Below are positions 1 through 11,040 of a DNA stretch of 64,000 nt, in pieces. The stretch's first letter is position 1; every line of letters begins with the position of its first letter. The notes below the pieces were generated by a model. It was not told the DNA's origin. It did not search any database and saw only the letters and a list, made by a program, of their open reading frames with translations. Position numbers and translations under genes: made by a program. This DNA comes from Alopecurus myosuroides (taxonomy: Eukaryota > Streptophyta > Magnoliopsida > Poales > Poaceae): contig CM054057.1 of the NCBI GenBank assembly GCA_028641055.1, positions 400,194,541 through 400,258,540 of the forward strand, read 5' to 3'.

Positions 1-401
1 ATTTTTGGTCTTTTTGTGTTTTGGAAAGCAAGAACAAAACAATAAAAACAAAAAGAAGTGAAAGAAACGAAAACAAGCGAAAGAAATAAAAGCATGCGAA
101 ATAGGCGAAAACATGGATATACAAAGAACCGACAGAAACGTGATATATAGATGAGCGTGATGTCGGCATACCTCCCCCCCAAGGCTTTTGGCCTATGTGG
201 AGATCAATAACGGCACGGGAAGTAACCCCACGCTGGTGGGTCATCCCTAGCATGGCCGTACTTAGGCGCCCATGAAGAAGATGAAGCAACAGGTGCATAA
301 TCATGACCGGGGTGCTGGTATGGAAACCCCGCAGTGCCGGAGGGCTAGACGAAATCATTTTCGTCCCCCTCTCTAGCATCCTCTACATGCTGGGGATGCT
401 A
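1..401 (-). other. Non-coding 3' part of element A
   Basis: No reading frame of note. A G-rich run on the minus strand at about 171-183 sits beside sequence resembling the non-coding tails of grass Athila elements. The first 120 bases are A-rich on the plus strand. No LTR boundary could be fixed here. Confidence 0.45.
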
Positions 402-1217
402 CTAAATGTATGCATCTAACTCACTCTCTGAGAGTGGCCATCCTTCCCTGCCATTAAGGTTAAACAAAAGAAGCGCGGGAAAAAGTACTACTCTATCAGA
501 TTTAGTCACTCTCCACCTTGATTTCTTGAAGAAAGTTATTTCATAGGATAAATTGCTCAAGTTAGCAAAAGAGGAAACAAACTTATTTTGTATCATGGAA
601 TTAAGATACAGCCTCTCTACGGGACACTGAAGGTCTAAATGATGTGGCTCCACACCATGCAAAGCTAGCAAACTAGAGGCAATGAGACCGCCACAAATTA
701 CACGCTTCTCGCGGTTAAATGCGAGACAGAAAGCAATTAAAGCGCCAAAATTATAAGACCTATCATGCCTCAAAGCAGCTGAGATAAAATCTAGATCATA
801 CACAAATAACTTGTTGGCAGTTTCTCTAGCAAGCACACACTTGGCAATAAAATAGACAAAATATCGAGATGGGAATTAAATATCTCAAATTTTACCACTC
901 TCTCATGTGAAGCTTCTACCTTGGCAAATTTCTTCATATAGATCCATCAATTGTTTGGGCTGCCCTCTTATCTTTCCATGTGATCCCCATTGTGGCACTT
1001 TAATAGCTGCACAAAAATCATCGAAAGGCAAGTTGACAGCTTTATTATAAATTATATAATGGACCATGGGGTTAGGCGACGACCAACTAAAGCGAAAATC
1101 CTGCACCACAGACATAGTTAGTTTAATATGTTGGGTAGGTTCATCCTCGATAAAACGTTCCAATCCTCCATTAGCCAAAAGAGTTTGGAAATCTTGCAGA
1201 ATTCCTATAGCGTGCAT
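402..1217 (-). pseudogene. Downstream Athila-type ORF (env-like/ORF1-like), broken
   Basis: One minus-strand frame of about 272 codons with stops near 900 and 876 that split it into 104- and 144-residue pieces. Recognisable blocks are NPMVHYIIYNKAVNLPFDDFCAAIKVP in the upstream piece and a leucine/alanine-rich helix region (ISAALRHDRSYNFGALIAF) in the second. I recognise this as the extra protein of unknown function that grass Athila-type elements carry near gag or downstream of pol (plant putative transposon protein/ATHILA ORF-1-like families). No enzyme motif and no clear transmembrane or fusion segment is visible, so 'envelope' is only the customary label. It follows the protease directly with no pol in between, which is odd for an autonomous Athila. 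Confidence 0.6.
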
Positions 1218-2261
1218 GAATTCCTTGCATGGATGAATGGATGGAAATACTCTTTATTCATGGTGTACTTGCATGACCTCATGCAACTCCATCTAATTTT
1301 GGTCAAGTTGGTATGCATTGTACTCCATTTCTGAAATTTTAAACAAGCATCACAAAAATTGATTTCAACCAACTATATGATAGGAACTACAATAGAGACT
1401 TGCAGGAAGGCTAAACATGCATCAAAACTAAATTATTTCACACAAATCAAGCATGCTAGCTCAAACAACCTGTCACCTACGTACCAAAATACTCGAGAAA
1501 TACTCCACTAAACAAAATTCTACTTGGATAATCGGAGGAGTCACATACCGGAGAGAAAATGCACCAAATTTCAGCAACAAAGATGGGTTGAGCAAAGAGA
1601 TCGAGAAATTATCAAAGAAGAATAGCAAGAGCTCGGTTTCCAGGAATATTTTCGAGTTTCGGAGAGAGTGGAGTGTTTGGCAGGGAGGAGAACAAGTGGA
1701 GGGCCAGGGGGCACACCATGTGCTGGCGCCACCAGGGGCCAGGCCGCGCCATCCTATGGCGTGCCTGCATGGTGGGTCACCCTGGGTTCTCCCAGGTGCC
1801 TCTCTGGCTCATTTTTTACGTAGAAATTTTATATAATTTTTCTGGAATTTTTAGAGAAACTTCATTTTCGAGCAACTTCTAGAATTTATAAAATAAATAA
1901 AAAACTCAAAAACAAATATAGAAATGTGGAAAACAAATCCAAAACCAGAACTACAGAGGTTCTAAGACATTCCAAAGGCAAATGACATGTGGAAACAAAG
2001 GAAAACAAAGTGAAAACATAAATGTGGGTGGTGAAAACATGAGTAACCACAGTAATCAAAATGAAAACATGGCTATGGACGATGGAAACATAATGATACT
2101 AAAGTATCATGGTGAAAACAGGGTGAAACATAAAGGGGAAAATGAAAACATTGTGAAAATATTGGTCTCTTCATTCAATATCACTTTGCTAACAAGGTTG
2201 ATCAAGTCTTGTTACCAAAACAATTTTTATATGAAGCAAAACTTTGCTTTTCACTATATGA
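1218..2261. other. Non-coding spacer of A between protease and downstream ORF
   Basis: Occupies the place where RT, RNase H and integrase would be expected. 1660-1805 is GC-rich. 1980-2165 is A-rich with irregularly spaced GAAAACA/GGAAACA repeats on the plus strand. The short ORFs here overlap one another on both strands, have skewed composition and show no domain. Confidence 0.6.
1980..2165 (+). repeat. Degenerate GAAAACAt-type short repeat cluster
   Basis: GGAAACA, GAAAACA or GAAACA occurs about ten times in 185 bases with irregular spacing (12-30 bases). It is a low-complexity cluster rather than a clean tandem array. Confidence 0.55.
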
Positions 2262-3140
2262 TTATGTTACTTCAAACATGATAGACATAGTCCTAATCAT
2301 AATAATTTCATATTCTTTTGGTGGCATTGGAATAGGACAATAGAATTCTCCAATCTTGATGGTCTCAATACTTTCAATTGAATTCAGACCATATCTCTTA
2401 TCAATCTTCTTGGGAAAATAAATTGTGTGCTCTTTATCATTAACATTAAAAGTTATTTTTCCTTGATTGCAATCAATAACAGCCCCTGCAGTGTTAAGAA
2501 AAGTTCTCCCAAGAATAATAGACATATTATCATCTTAAGGCATTTCCAACACAACAAAGTCAGTTAATATCAAACAGTTAGTATCCACTTGAACATGAAT
2601 ATTCTCACATATACCAACAGGAATAGCAGTAGATTTATCAGCCATTTCCAAAGATATATCAGTTGGTATGAATTTTTTCCAGAGAGAGCCTCTTATAGAG
2701 AGAAAAAGTCATAACACTAACTCCTGCTCCCAAATCACATAAAGCAGTTCTAACATAATTATTTTTAATAGAACAAGGAATAGTGGGAATACAAGGATCT
2801 CCAATCTTCTTTGGAACTTTTCCATTGAAAGAGTAATTAGCAAGCATAGTGGAAATTTCCTCATTAGGAATTTTCCTTTTGTTAGAGACAATATCTTTCA
2901 TATATTTAGAATAAGCAGGCAACTTAATAGCATCAGTCAAAGGAATATACAAAAACAAAGGCTTCATCCATTCACAAAACTGGTTATAATGTTCTTCCTC
3001 TTTTGATTTGTGTTTCTTATTAGGAAAAGGCATTGCTTTCTGTACATAAGGTTCCCTCTCATTACCATGTTTATTAGCAGTGAAATCCTCCTTAATATAC
3101 TTTTCAGTTTTAGTTTGCTTTTCAGGTTCAATTTCAGTTT
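2262..3140 (-). pseudogene. Athila-type aspartic protease, frameshifted
   Basis: Residues CDLGAGVSVM at about 2720-2745 stand where retroviral-type proteases have D-S/T-G; Athila-lineage proteases carry this D-L-G-A form. It is preceded by a KAMPFPNKK...NQFCEWMKPLFLYIPLTDAIK block and followed, after a break near 2530-2655, by the flap/C-terminal part with MSIILGRTFLNTAGAVIDC at about 2520-2465. The break needs at least one frameshift or stop. Upstream the frame joins the gag tail through one single-base frameshift near 3125. The coding stretch ends with the 2262 stop and no RT follows. Confidence 0.75.
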
Positions 3141-4747
3141 CTCTTTATCATAAGCATCACTTTTATCATTACGATTTTCAGTTTCAGCATCAGAGATGGA
3201 TATACTATTAGTATCTTTAGCAGGTTCAGGAGATTCTACAACAGTTTTATGTCTCTTCTTATTTTTCTTACAAGGAGAACTATTGTTTTTAGGTTGTTGA
3301 GAATCTTGTTCAATTCTTTTAGGATGTCCCTCAGGATACAAGGGATCCTGAGTAGAAACACCACTTCTAGTAATTATTTCACAAACATGTTTTTCTCTAG
3401 AAGCATTAGCTAGCAAACCTTTTTGAACTTTAGTGAGTTGATCAATTTGAGTTTGAACCATATGAAAATGTTTAACAAGCATTTTAACATCATTAGAGGT
3501 TCTCTCAATAATACCATGCAAATTACCAATAGCTCTAGAGTTTTCCATCAGATGATTCTGCATTCTCATATTAAAGTTGTCTTGATTAACAACATAATTA
3601 TCAAAATCATATAAGAATTGATTAGGTGGTTTAGAATAGCGAATATCTCTATTATGAAAATATTGGAGAGTGTGTACCTCAACTGTGGGTGGATGAGGGA
3701 TTGGCTTACATAATTCTTCTATAGGTGGTAGATTCTTCACATTGTAAGATTTAATACCCATCTCTTTAAGAGATTTCTTGGCTTCCCTCGTCACTTCATC
3801 ATTTAATTCAATCATTCCCCTCTTTTTAGGTGTTGATATTGGTGTTGATTCTCGTGTTGGTGTAGGCTCGGGTATAGTCCAATCATCATGATTTTTGGCT
3901 ATTTTAGCCAACAATTCCTCAGCTTCTTCCGGATTTTTTTCCTGAAAACACAACCAGCATAACTATCCAGGTATGTCCTAGATTCAACAGTTAGTCCATT
4001 ATAAAATATATCTAGGAGCTCATTTTTGGGTAATAGATTTCCAGGGCTAGATTTTATTAAAGAACAGAACTTTGACTAACATTTAGGCATTTTATCTCCT
4101 TCAATTTGCTTAAATTAAGGACATTCTGCAAAGCAGCATGTTAAGCACTAGCAGGAAAATATTTTTGAAAGAATGCATTAACCAAACCAATAGGACTATC
4201 AATAGATCCAAGTGAAAAATTGTTAAACCAAGTTTTAGCTTCATCTTACAATGAGAAAGGGAAGATCTTGGTAACAAAGTAAGTGTGTTTCTTAGTATCA
4301 TCAGAAAATAAACTACTCGAAGATGAAATCTCATTCATATGTTCCACAGCACTTTTACTTTCAGTACCACAAAAAGGTTCCTTCTCAATAATGGATATAT
4401 TAGATAAATCTAGAGAGAAGTCATAATCCTTATCTTTAATGTGTATGGGAGATGTAGCAAACTTAGCATCAAGAGAAGGTTTATATTTAATAGCACGTCT
4501 TGCAAGAAGACTCTTAATAGCACTTGCACTAGTAGTAGCTTGAACTTCTTCAATAAAGTCATCATTAAGTTCAATGTAAGTTTCCTCAAGATCATCACTA
4601 GGAATTTCTCTAGACTCAGGTGAATTGACAGTGTACCAACATTTTCAACAAGAATTTCAGCGTTCTCAATTTGTTTAGATATAGAAATTGTACCATCTAG
4701 GAAAGGACCTAGTGAACTAGTTTTATCAAGCACAGTAGAAGCATCAT
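3126..4747 (-). pseudogene. Athila-type gag, frameshifted and truncated at its start
   Basis: The best preserved part is 3953-3126, about 275 residues, beginning in the ELLAKIAKNHDDWTIPEPTPT region and continuing through VEVHTLQYFHNRDIRYSKPP, a helical stretch (NFNMRMQNHLMENSRAIGNL) and a lysine-rich tail. The capsid-like core, with FPFSL.DEAKTWFN and LVNAFFQKYFPASA, lies further upstream at about 4265-4130 and is separated by stops. Sequence from 4747 to 4270 is weakly gag-like and broken. The N-terminus is missing because element B abuts at 4748. Capsid assembly is the known role of this family; this copy could not make a full protein. Confidence 0.7.
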
Positions 4748-4771
4748 TGATGCAGCACACCCCATTCCACC

Positions 4772-4997
4772 AAGCCCACCACCAAGTGGACCTATGACAA
4801 GATCATGTGCCAAGGCAATGCATGATAAGGTGAACTCAATCCTCTCTAGTTACGCTTCTGATGACTTGGTGAATGGTGCGTTACCTCATGGAAATACTCT
4901 ATGCGTGATCAGCTACACATCGTCGAGTCAACCCCAAGATCATGTCGAGAATGACCAAGGCGGTGGCCAAAAGGATAAGCAAGGAAACCGAAGATAA
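4772..4997 (+). CDS. LTR-encoded integrase C-terminal tail (CR-type motif), 5' LTR copy
   Basis: An open frame of about 74 codons reading PPPSGPMTRSCAKAMHDKVNSI then a hydrophilic tail to the stop at 4997. The GPMTRS.AKA core is the CRM-clade C-terminal motif. In CRM elements the last part of the integrase is read from the 3' LTR, so the 5' copy is there by LTR duplication. This copy keeps a longer open frame than the 3' copy (12210-12294). In place of the usual arginine after TRS it has Cys. It is not expected to be translated from this position. Confidence 0.65.
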
Positions 4998-5039
4998 TCG
5001 TCTCAAGAAGAAGGAAATAAGCCCCAGGTGGCGAAGCTT

Positions 5040-5260
5040 CCTCCCTTACCTAGGCAGCGGAGCTTCCGGTGCCGCCTCCGCCCAAACGCTGCTATGTGTT
5101 CATGTAGCGGAGCCACCACCAGTACCCGCACCGGAACCTCGGGTGGTCAGTACCAGGAGGCGGAGCTTCCGGTGTTGCCTCCGCCAAAAGCTCCTTCAGT
5201 GTGCACGTAGCGGAGCCACAACTGGAACCTCTGGTAAAACCACCGGAGCCTCTGTTCAAG
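5040..5260 (+). repeat. Degenerate CGGAGC-TTCCGGTG repeats in B LTR
   Basis: Motifs of the form GCGGAGCTTCCGGTG or its partner CACCGGAGCC recur at 20-70-base intervals. In the 3' LTR (12470-12710) the same array has one extra unit near 12475-12500. The half-sites are partly self-complementary. Confidence 0.55.
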
Positions 5261-5333
5261 CGCGGCCTGCGAGCCAACTTCCAGTTCGTTGACCCATGTA
5301 TCTCCTCCTCCCACCTACCCCTTGGCACTAGGC

Positions 5334-5342
5334 TATAAATAG
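5334..5342 (+). promoter_or_regulatory. TATA box of B 5' LTR
   Basis: TATAAATAG followed about 25-35 bases later by the likely transcription start region. The same motif stands at 12791-12799 in the 3' LTR. Confidence 0.7.
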
Positions 5343-5834
5343 ACTCCCATATCTCAGATCTAGGGTTAGAGATGAATTAAGAACTTCGACCCTTGCTCTT
5401 GTATCCCTCTTGTGAGGTGACTCCTCTTGTGAGGATACTCCTATGATGTGTATCTAGGACCGTATCAAGATTCACCTCAATTACCTATCCTTTCCCCCTT
5501 GGGATTCAGTTAGGGATTTCCCAATCTTCCTCAACTAATCCTTGAGGTTCTATTGGCGTGGTGTACTAGCCACGGGTGCGAAGCGGTTTTCGATAAGGTG
5601 AGTTCAGTTGGATCGATCATCCCGTAGGCGGCCCTCGGGGTTTACTTGACGGGATATTTGGGGTTCTTCTGTTCTTACTAGTTATCTCCCCTCGATTTCC
5701 CACGTTTCCCCCTTGATTTCACCCGATTTCCCCCTCGTTTCCCCTTGCGTGGTCATCATGTTCATCATTCGTTCTTCGTGTTCTTGGTCGATTCGTGAAG
5801 ATCGGCCACTCTAGAGGTTTCCCTCCATATCATC

Positions 5835-5847
5835 TGGTATCCAGAGC
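5835..5847 (+). other. Primer-binding site of element B (initiator Met tRNA type)
   Basis: TGGTATCCAGAGC, two bases after the LTR end. The canonical plant tRNA-iMet site is TGGTATCAGAGC, so this copy has one extra C. Confidence 0.75.
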
Positions 5848-7002
5848 TAGATTAGCACGAATTCGAACCCCACTATTCCCCTTTCCACCCAATTTTTCTT
5901 CTGCCACCATAAATTCGAAAATTTCACCAAAAATAGCCAAAAAGGGATTTCGACCGATCTGTGGATTTGTTGAGTTTTTCGTGGATTTGTTTCTAGAGAC
6001 CATTTGCCACCTTTATATTCAGCCACTTTCCCCGAATTTGTCCAAAATTTTCTTGGATTTCGAAGGAATTTTGAAATTGAGCGAAAATCTCAGAAAAATC
6101 CTGCTCTTCGATTCTTGGACATATTTTCAAACGTGTTTTTATTTGTCGTTGTTGATCCGATCTAAGTGTTTCAAGTTTCCACGCGAAGCCCACAATATCA
6201 TCTACACATCTACACCAACGGATCGACATGACATCGACACCCACCGACCGCAAGTTTGAGATCATCCACAAGATATGTATAACTTGCTTCCGCTTGAACT
6301 AACCCATTGTTTGTGTACCTTGCCCAGTCGGACTAGCTCTTTACATTGCTTGGCATCGCATTAGTGGCACCGAGAGTGCGTGCTTGGCACTTGTGAGAGA
6401 ATAGCATCGAGTAGGCATTGGCATTTTGGAATCATCAAAAAGAGAAAAAAAAAGAGAGAAAAAGAAGCAAAAGATCGGTGTCAATTGCTATCTCTTGTAG
6501 GAACGTGTAGATTTGTGCTGCAAAAGAGAAGAGAGTGACCGGTTGCCACGGTGCGAATCTTGTTGCCTCTTATAGTTTGCGGTTTGAGCTAGCATCCTCC
6601 TTGCGTTGGTGTGGCATTGAGCTTAGTCTTCGATAGGTATATTTTGTCTCTGCTCGTCCATTGGCCGCACTAACCCTATTTATCCCTTGTGTGTGTGTGT
6701 TCCATTTTTGTTTCCTCCACTAGGTTTGGTTATTTTGCTAATATTTCATTTTGGTTCTTCTCCATGTTTGACAACAAACTTTTATTTGCATTTGTTGCTT
6801 TTCCTTGCCACTTTTCTCGTCCATTTTCTTCCACATAAAGTGTGTGTGTTGTCGTTTGCAGTTTTGTTTCGATCTTTTTGGACTCACTTTGGATATACCG
6901 CCCTAGACCTAGGCTCGTCCACTAGCATCAATACGACCAAAAAAAGTAACGTTGGGTAAGTGATACATCCATTTCTTCATATCACCCTTGTGTGTTTTTG
7001 AG
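5848..7002 (+). other. Leader (5' untranslated region) of element B
   Basis: No domain-bearing frame. It contains an A/G-rich tract (about 6435-6475) and C/T-rich stretches. The 154-residue ORF at 5795-6259 starts inside the LTR and crosses the primer site, so I treat it as chance. Confidence 0.6.
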
Positions 7003-8859
7003 ATGGCTAGGGAAGCAGTGTTCACAAGTCCGAGCTCGGAAGATGAAGGAAACCCATTCTTCAACGACATGATAATGCATACCACAACTTAGTCACCCAC
7101 AACGACCATTTACAACTCCGCCAAGGACGGATTGGAGTGCTATGAACGTCGACTACAAGCACAAGAGGCTCGATTGAATGATCAAATTACGTGCATCAAC
7201 ATCAACTTGGAAAACCTTGCCAACCGTCGTGGATCATCATCGCCCTCAAGCTCCATACGTTCAAGCAACCACACTCAAGATCATCACCAAGATCGTCTTC
7301 ATGATCACAACCCCAACATGGAGGATGGTGGACAACCACAACAAGGACAACAACAACAACAACCACCACCACCTCCTCCACCTCAAGCTCCTCGACGACA
7401 TTGGTATGATGATAGCTCGCCATCACCACCTCCTCGACACCGCCAAGGCCGTGGTGACCCTCTTCAACATCAACCTCAACGACCGGACCTTTGCCAACAT
7501 CGTCCACCACCTCCACAAGGCCACGACAATGACTATGCTCACAATGATTTCATGGATGGCGCTCGCCAACATCGGAGGCTACCAAGGCGCAATGCGCGTC
7601 ACCACCATAATGACTGCTAAGACCACGAGCGTCCTCAACACCCTCGCCAAGAACAAGAACTTCCACAACACCCTCACCATGAACAAGAACGTCCTCCACA
7701 ACAACACCATGACAATGCTGGTATTGAACGCCGAGAAGCACGACTACGTCACCGCCAAAAATCACTCCTAATGTCCACCGGCGTCATCCTCCCCATCATG
7801 ATCGCCAACGCCAAGACAATGAGGATGACCCATATGATCTTTCACCTCCTCTCTATGATGAAGACCCACATGAGCGACCCCATCAACAACATGAAGAAAA
7901 CAACATGAGTGCCCTTCGCTTCAATGTTCGAAAGTTCACTAGTGAAAATGATCCCGAAGAATATCTTGCTTGGGCTCTCAAGGTAGACAAGATCTTCGGA
8001 ATCGACAACTTTAGTGAGAAGAAGATGATTTTTATGGCTTCTTTGGAGTTTGAAGGCTATGCACTCTTATGGTGGGATCGTCTCGAAATGAAAAGAGTTC
8101 GAAACCGGATGGCCCCTATTGAAACTTGGAACGAGATGAAGAAATTCATGAATGATCGCTTTGTTCCTCCACACTAAAAGTGTGACATCTTCAAGAAGCT
8201 TCAAGAGCTTAGACAAGGTTTGAAATTGGTTGATGAGTACTACAAGGAGATGGAGACCGCTTTGATAAGATCCCATGTGATTGAATCTCAAGAGCAAACA
8301 ATGGCCCGCTTTCTCAATGGCCTCAGCTATCCCATAAGGAAGATTGTCGAGTATCAACCATATGACAACATCGTTGCTCTTGTCCATCAAGCTCTCAAAG
8401 CCAAGCGCCAAATTGCGGAAGACCTCAAGTATAACAAGAAAAAGGCTTACTTTGCCTCAAGGCCTTCTTCTTCGTCTCCAATGACACAAGTGACAACACC
8501 GACCAACACCAAGAGTACTTCTAGATCTCTTAATGCTACCAACAAGTCTCCGCAACTATTCAAGAAACAAGTGCCTTCTACCACAACCTCACATGCTCCT
8601 CAAGTCAAATCGAGCACGATTACTTGCTTCAAATGTGGTGGAAATGGACACAAGTCCTTCAAGTGTTCCAAGAAGATGATCATGATTGTCAACCAAGATG
8701 ATGAACGTGATTCCATGAGTGAAGGCGAATATTATGCCTTGCACCAAGTTGCTCTAAATTCATTGGACGTGCCCAATGATGATGAAGAAAGCGTCTATTG
8801 CGATGAGGACAAGAATCCATCACTAGTGGTGACAATAGTCCTTACTACTACTCCTCAAG
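7003..8859 (+). pseudogene. gag of CRM-type element B, broken
   Basis: The likely start is ATG at 7003 (MAREAVFTSPSSEDEGNPFF), stopped by TAG at 7093. The same frame reopens at 7132 into a Gln/Pro/His-rich stretch to a TAA at 7618. A frameshift precedes the gag core at 7905-8174 (FTSENDPEEYLAWALKVDKIF, YALLWWDRLEMKR), which meets a TAA at 8175 and resumes to YYKEMETALIRSHV...MARFLNGL at about 8235-8325. The zinc knuckle CFKCGGNGHKSFKC lies at about 8626-8667. The core matches CRM-clade gag in layout. At least three stops and one frameshift make it non-functional. Confidence 0.82.
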
Positions 8860-9443
8860 ATGAGCATGACCAACGTTGCAATCTCTTCCAAACTCGAGCC
8901 AGCATCAATGGAAAATCAATCAAGGTTATCACCGATGGCGGTAGTTGCCACAAGTTGGCTAGAAAAGATCTTTGCGACAAACTCCAATTGACTTACAAGC
9001 AACACCTGCATCCATACCATGTCCAATGGCTTAGTGACTCCGGCACCTTCAAAATTCAACATATGGTCTCCGTGCAATTCAAGATTGGCCCTTATGAAGA
9101 CATGGTTGAGTGTGACGTTGTGCCTATGACCGTGTGTCATCTTCTTCTTGGACGACCTTGGCAACATGACAAGAGTGCTATTCATGATGGGCGTACCAAC
9201 CACCATAGCTTCAAGTGTTATAACAAGACATTTGTGCTCCGCCCCATGTCTCATAGCCAAGTGATCGCCCACAACGCGAAGACCCTTGCACGTAAACAAG
9301 AAGAGCTCAAATATCATGAGATGACTGGTGAGAGAGTGATCCACCTCAAAGAGACTGAGAGCCACAAGACAAATATGAGTGGAAAAAATTCGAGTGCTCC
9401 CAAAGGCCTTGTCTTACTTGCCACCAAAAGAGAGATGCGATAG
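8860..9443 (+). pseudogene. Protease of element B
   Basis: In frame with the gag tail. The active-site region VITDGGSCHKLARKDLC at about 8923-8973 has D-G-G in place of D-S-G, and the second conserved block CHLLLGRPWQHD is at about 9136-9171. The frame ends at TAG 9441 before the linker to RT. The role of the family is cleavage of the Gag-Pol polyprotein. I cannot tell whether D-G-G would still be active. Confidence 0.75.
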
Positions 9444-9479
9444 TTACGATATGACCCATCGATCCTTCACTTTGTCCTC

Positions 9480-10409
9480 GTGTGCAAAGGAGATTCACTT
9501 GAAACTAACGACATAATGAGCTTTCCTCCGTCCTTGTTACCATTGTTGCAGGAATTTAAAGACGTGTTTCCTGACGATCTACCACCGGGTATACCTCCCC
9601 TACGTGGCATCGAGCACCGCATTGACCTCATTCTGGGTGCTCCACTTTCGAACCGTGCTCCCTACCGCACCAACCCTGAGGAGTCTAAGGAGATCGAGCG
9701 GCAAATATAAGAACTACTTGACAAAGGTTTCATTCGTGAATCCCTTAGCCCTTGTGTCGTTCCGGTTATCCTTGTCCCCAAGCAAGATGATACTTCTCGT
9801 ATGTGCATGGATTTTCACCCTATCAATGCTATCACCATTAGATATAGACATCCCATCCCTAGGCTTGATGATATGCTTGATGAATTGAGTGGTGCTACTA
9901 TCTTCTCCAAAATTGTTCTTAAAAGTGGATATCACCAAATTCGCATGAGCATAGGTGATGAATGGAAAACAGCTTTCAAAACAAAACTTGGTTTGTACGA
10001 ATGGCTTGTCATGCCTTTTGGCCTTTAGAATTCTCCTTCAAATTTTATGCGTCTTATGAATGAAGGCTTGCGCCCTTTCATTGGCAAATTTGTCGTGGTT
10101 TACTTTGAAGACATCCTAATTTATAGCAAATCTTTGGAGGATAACCTTGATTATATTTATCAAGTATTGTTGGATCTTCGCAAAGCAAAACTTTTTGCAA
10201 ATCTTTCCAAATGCAATTTTGGCACCAACAAGCTTGTTTTCTTGGGATATGTGATTTCTTCAAATGGAATTGAAGTCGAAAACAATAAAGTCGAGGCAAT
10301 TAGGAATTGGCCTAACCCTACTTCCGTGGGTGAGATAAGTCGCTTTCATGGCCATGTCGGTTTCTATTGCTGTTTCGTGAAGGATTTTCCACAATTGCTT
10401 GCTCTTTGA
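9480..10409 (+). pseudogene. Reverse transcriptase of element B, catalytic Asp residues lost
   Basis: PPGIPPLRGIEHRIDLI at about 9580 opens the RT. Motif A reads [15 protein letters not shown] (about 9900-9945), where the catalytic Asp of the usual K-I-D-L is Val. The active-site loop reads VVVYFEDILIYS (about 10096-10131), where the first Asp of F/Y-x-D-D is Glu. Stops lie at 9708, 10026 and 10407, but the frame is otherwise continuous with no indel. The second fragment at 12931-13326 keeps the Asp in motif A, so the Val arose in this copy or its recent ancestor. Two independent active-site losses make this RT dead. Confidence 0.88.
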
Positions 10410-11040
10410 ATGAACTTACAAAAAAAGGTACCTTTTGTTTGGGGCAATGCGCACCAAAACGCTTTTGACACCCTCAAGAAATGTTTAACCAAAGCTCCTT
10501 TGCTTGTCTTGCCGGATTTTGAGAAAACCTTTGAGATTGAATGTGATGCTAGTGGATTAGGCATTGGTGGCATTCTTATGCAAAATGGACGTCTCGTTGC
10601 TTATCATAGTGAGAAATTAGATGGTGCTAGACTCAATTAGCCAATATATGACAAGGAACTATTTTCTTTGGTTAGAGTCTTAGAAGTTTTGGAACACTAC
10701 CTTTGGCCTAAAGAATTTTTAATTCATTCCAATCATGAATCTTTGAAATATTTGAAAAGTCAAGCTAATTTGAACAAGAGACATGCTAAATGGATAGAAT
10801 TTATAGAATCTTTTCCTGCTATCATTAAGTAGAAGAAAGGTAAAGATAATGTTGTAGCGGATGCTTTGTCTCGAAAAGAGTGTCTTCTGACCCGCCTTGA
10901 CATCAATGTGATTGGTTTGGATGAGATCAAAGACTTATACTGTTCTGATGTTTTCTTTGGACCAATATTTTAGAAATGCTTGCCCAATCGAGGTTTTGAT
11001 GACTACTCTCTCCATAAAGGGTTCTTGTTTAAGGCTAACA
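10410..11040 (+). pseudogene. RNase H of element B
   Basis: IECDASGLGIGGILMQNG (about 10537-10590) carries the first catalytic Asp; [20 protein letters not shown] and [15 protein letters not shown] (about 10833-10878) are the later landmarks. In-frame stops are at 10638, 10830 and 10971. The frame is the same as RT and integrase. The enzyme would remove RNA from the RNA-DNA hybrid during reverse transcription; this copy cannot be made as one protein. Confidence 0.82.

Larger units (their letters stand above)
1..4747 (-). mobile_element. Element A: Athila-lineage Ty3/gypsy remnant (gag-PR, no pol)
   Basis: On the minus strand, from right to left: a gag core near 4250-4110, a gag tail with coiled stretches, an Athila-type protease (active-site region DLGAGVSVM instead of the usual D-S/T-G), about 1 kb without coding sequence, then an unrelated ORF at 1217-402. 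No RT, RNase H or integrase motif was found between protease and the downstream ORF. The right side stops abruptly at 4747, where the CRM-type element B begins; the left side runs off the window. Neither LTR of A is certain, although the LTR at 13347-14739 could be its 5' LTR. Confidence 0.8.
4748..5832 (+). repeat. 5' LTR of element B
   Basis: Starts TGATGCAGCACACCCC, matching 12181 onward, and ends ...ATATCA two bases before the primer-binding site. Length 1085. It contains a short coding tail (4772-4996), several copies of a CGGAGCTTCCGGTG-like motif (5040-5250) and a TATA box at 5334. Confidence 0.9.

Noticed and set aside
5795..6259. 154-codon ORF in the B leader
   Set aside because: Starts in the LTR, crosses the primer site, has no domain, and is contradicted by an equally long frame on the other strand.
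7202..7516. Val/His-rich minus-strand ORFs in the gag region of B
   Set aside because: Shadow of the CAA/CAC/CCA-rich plus-strand gag repeat.
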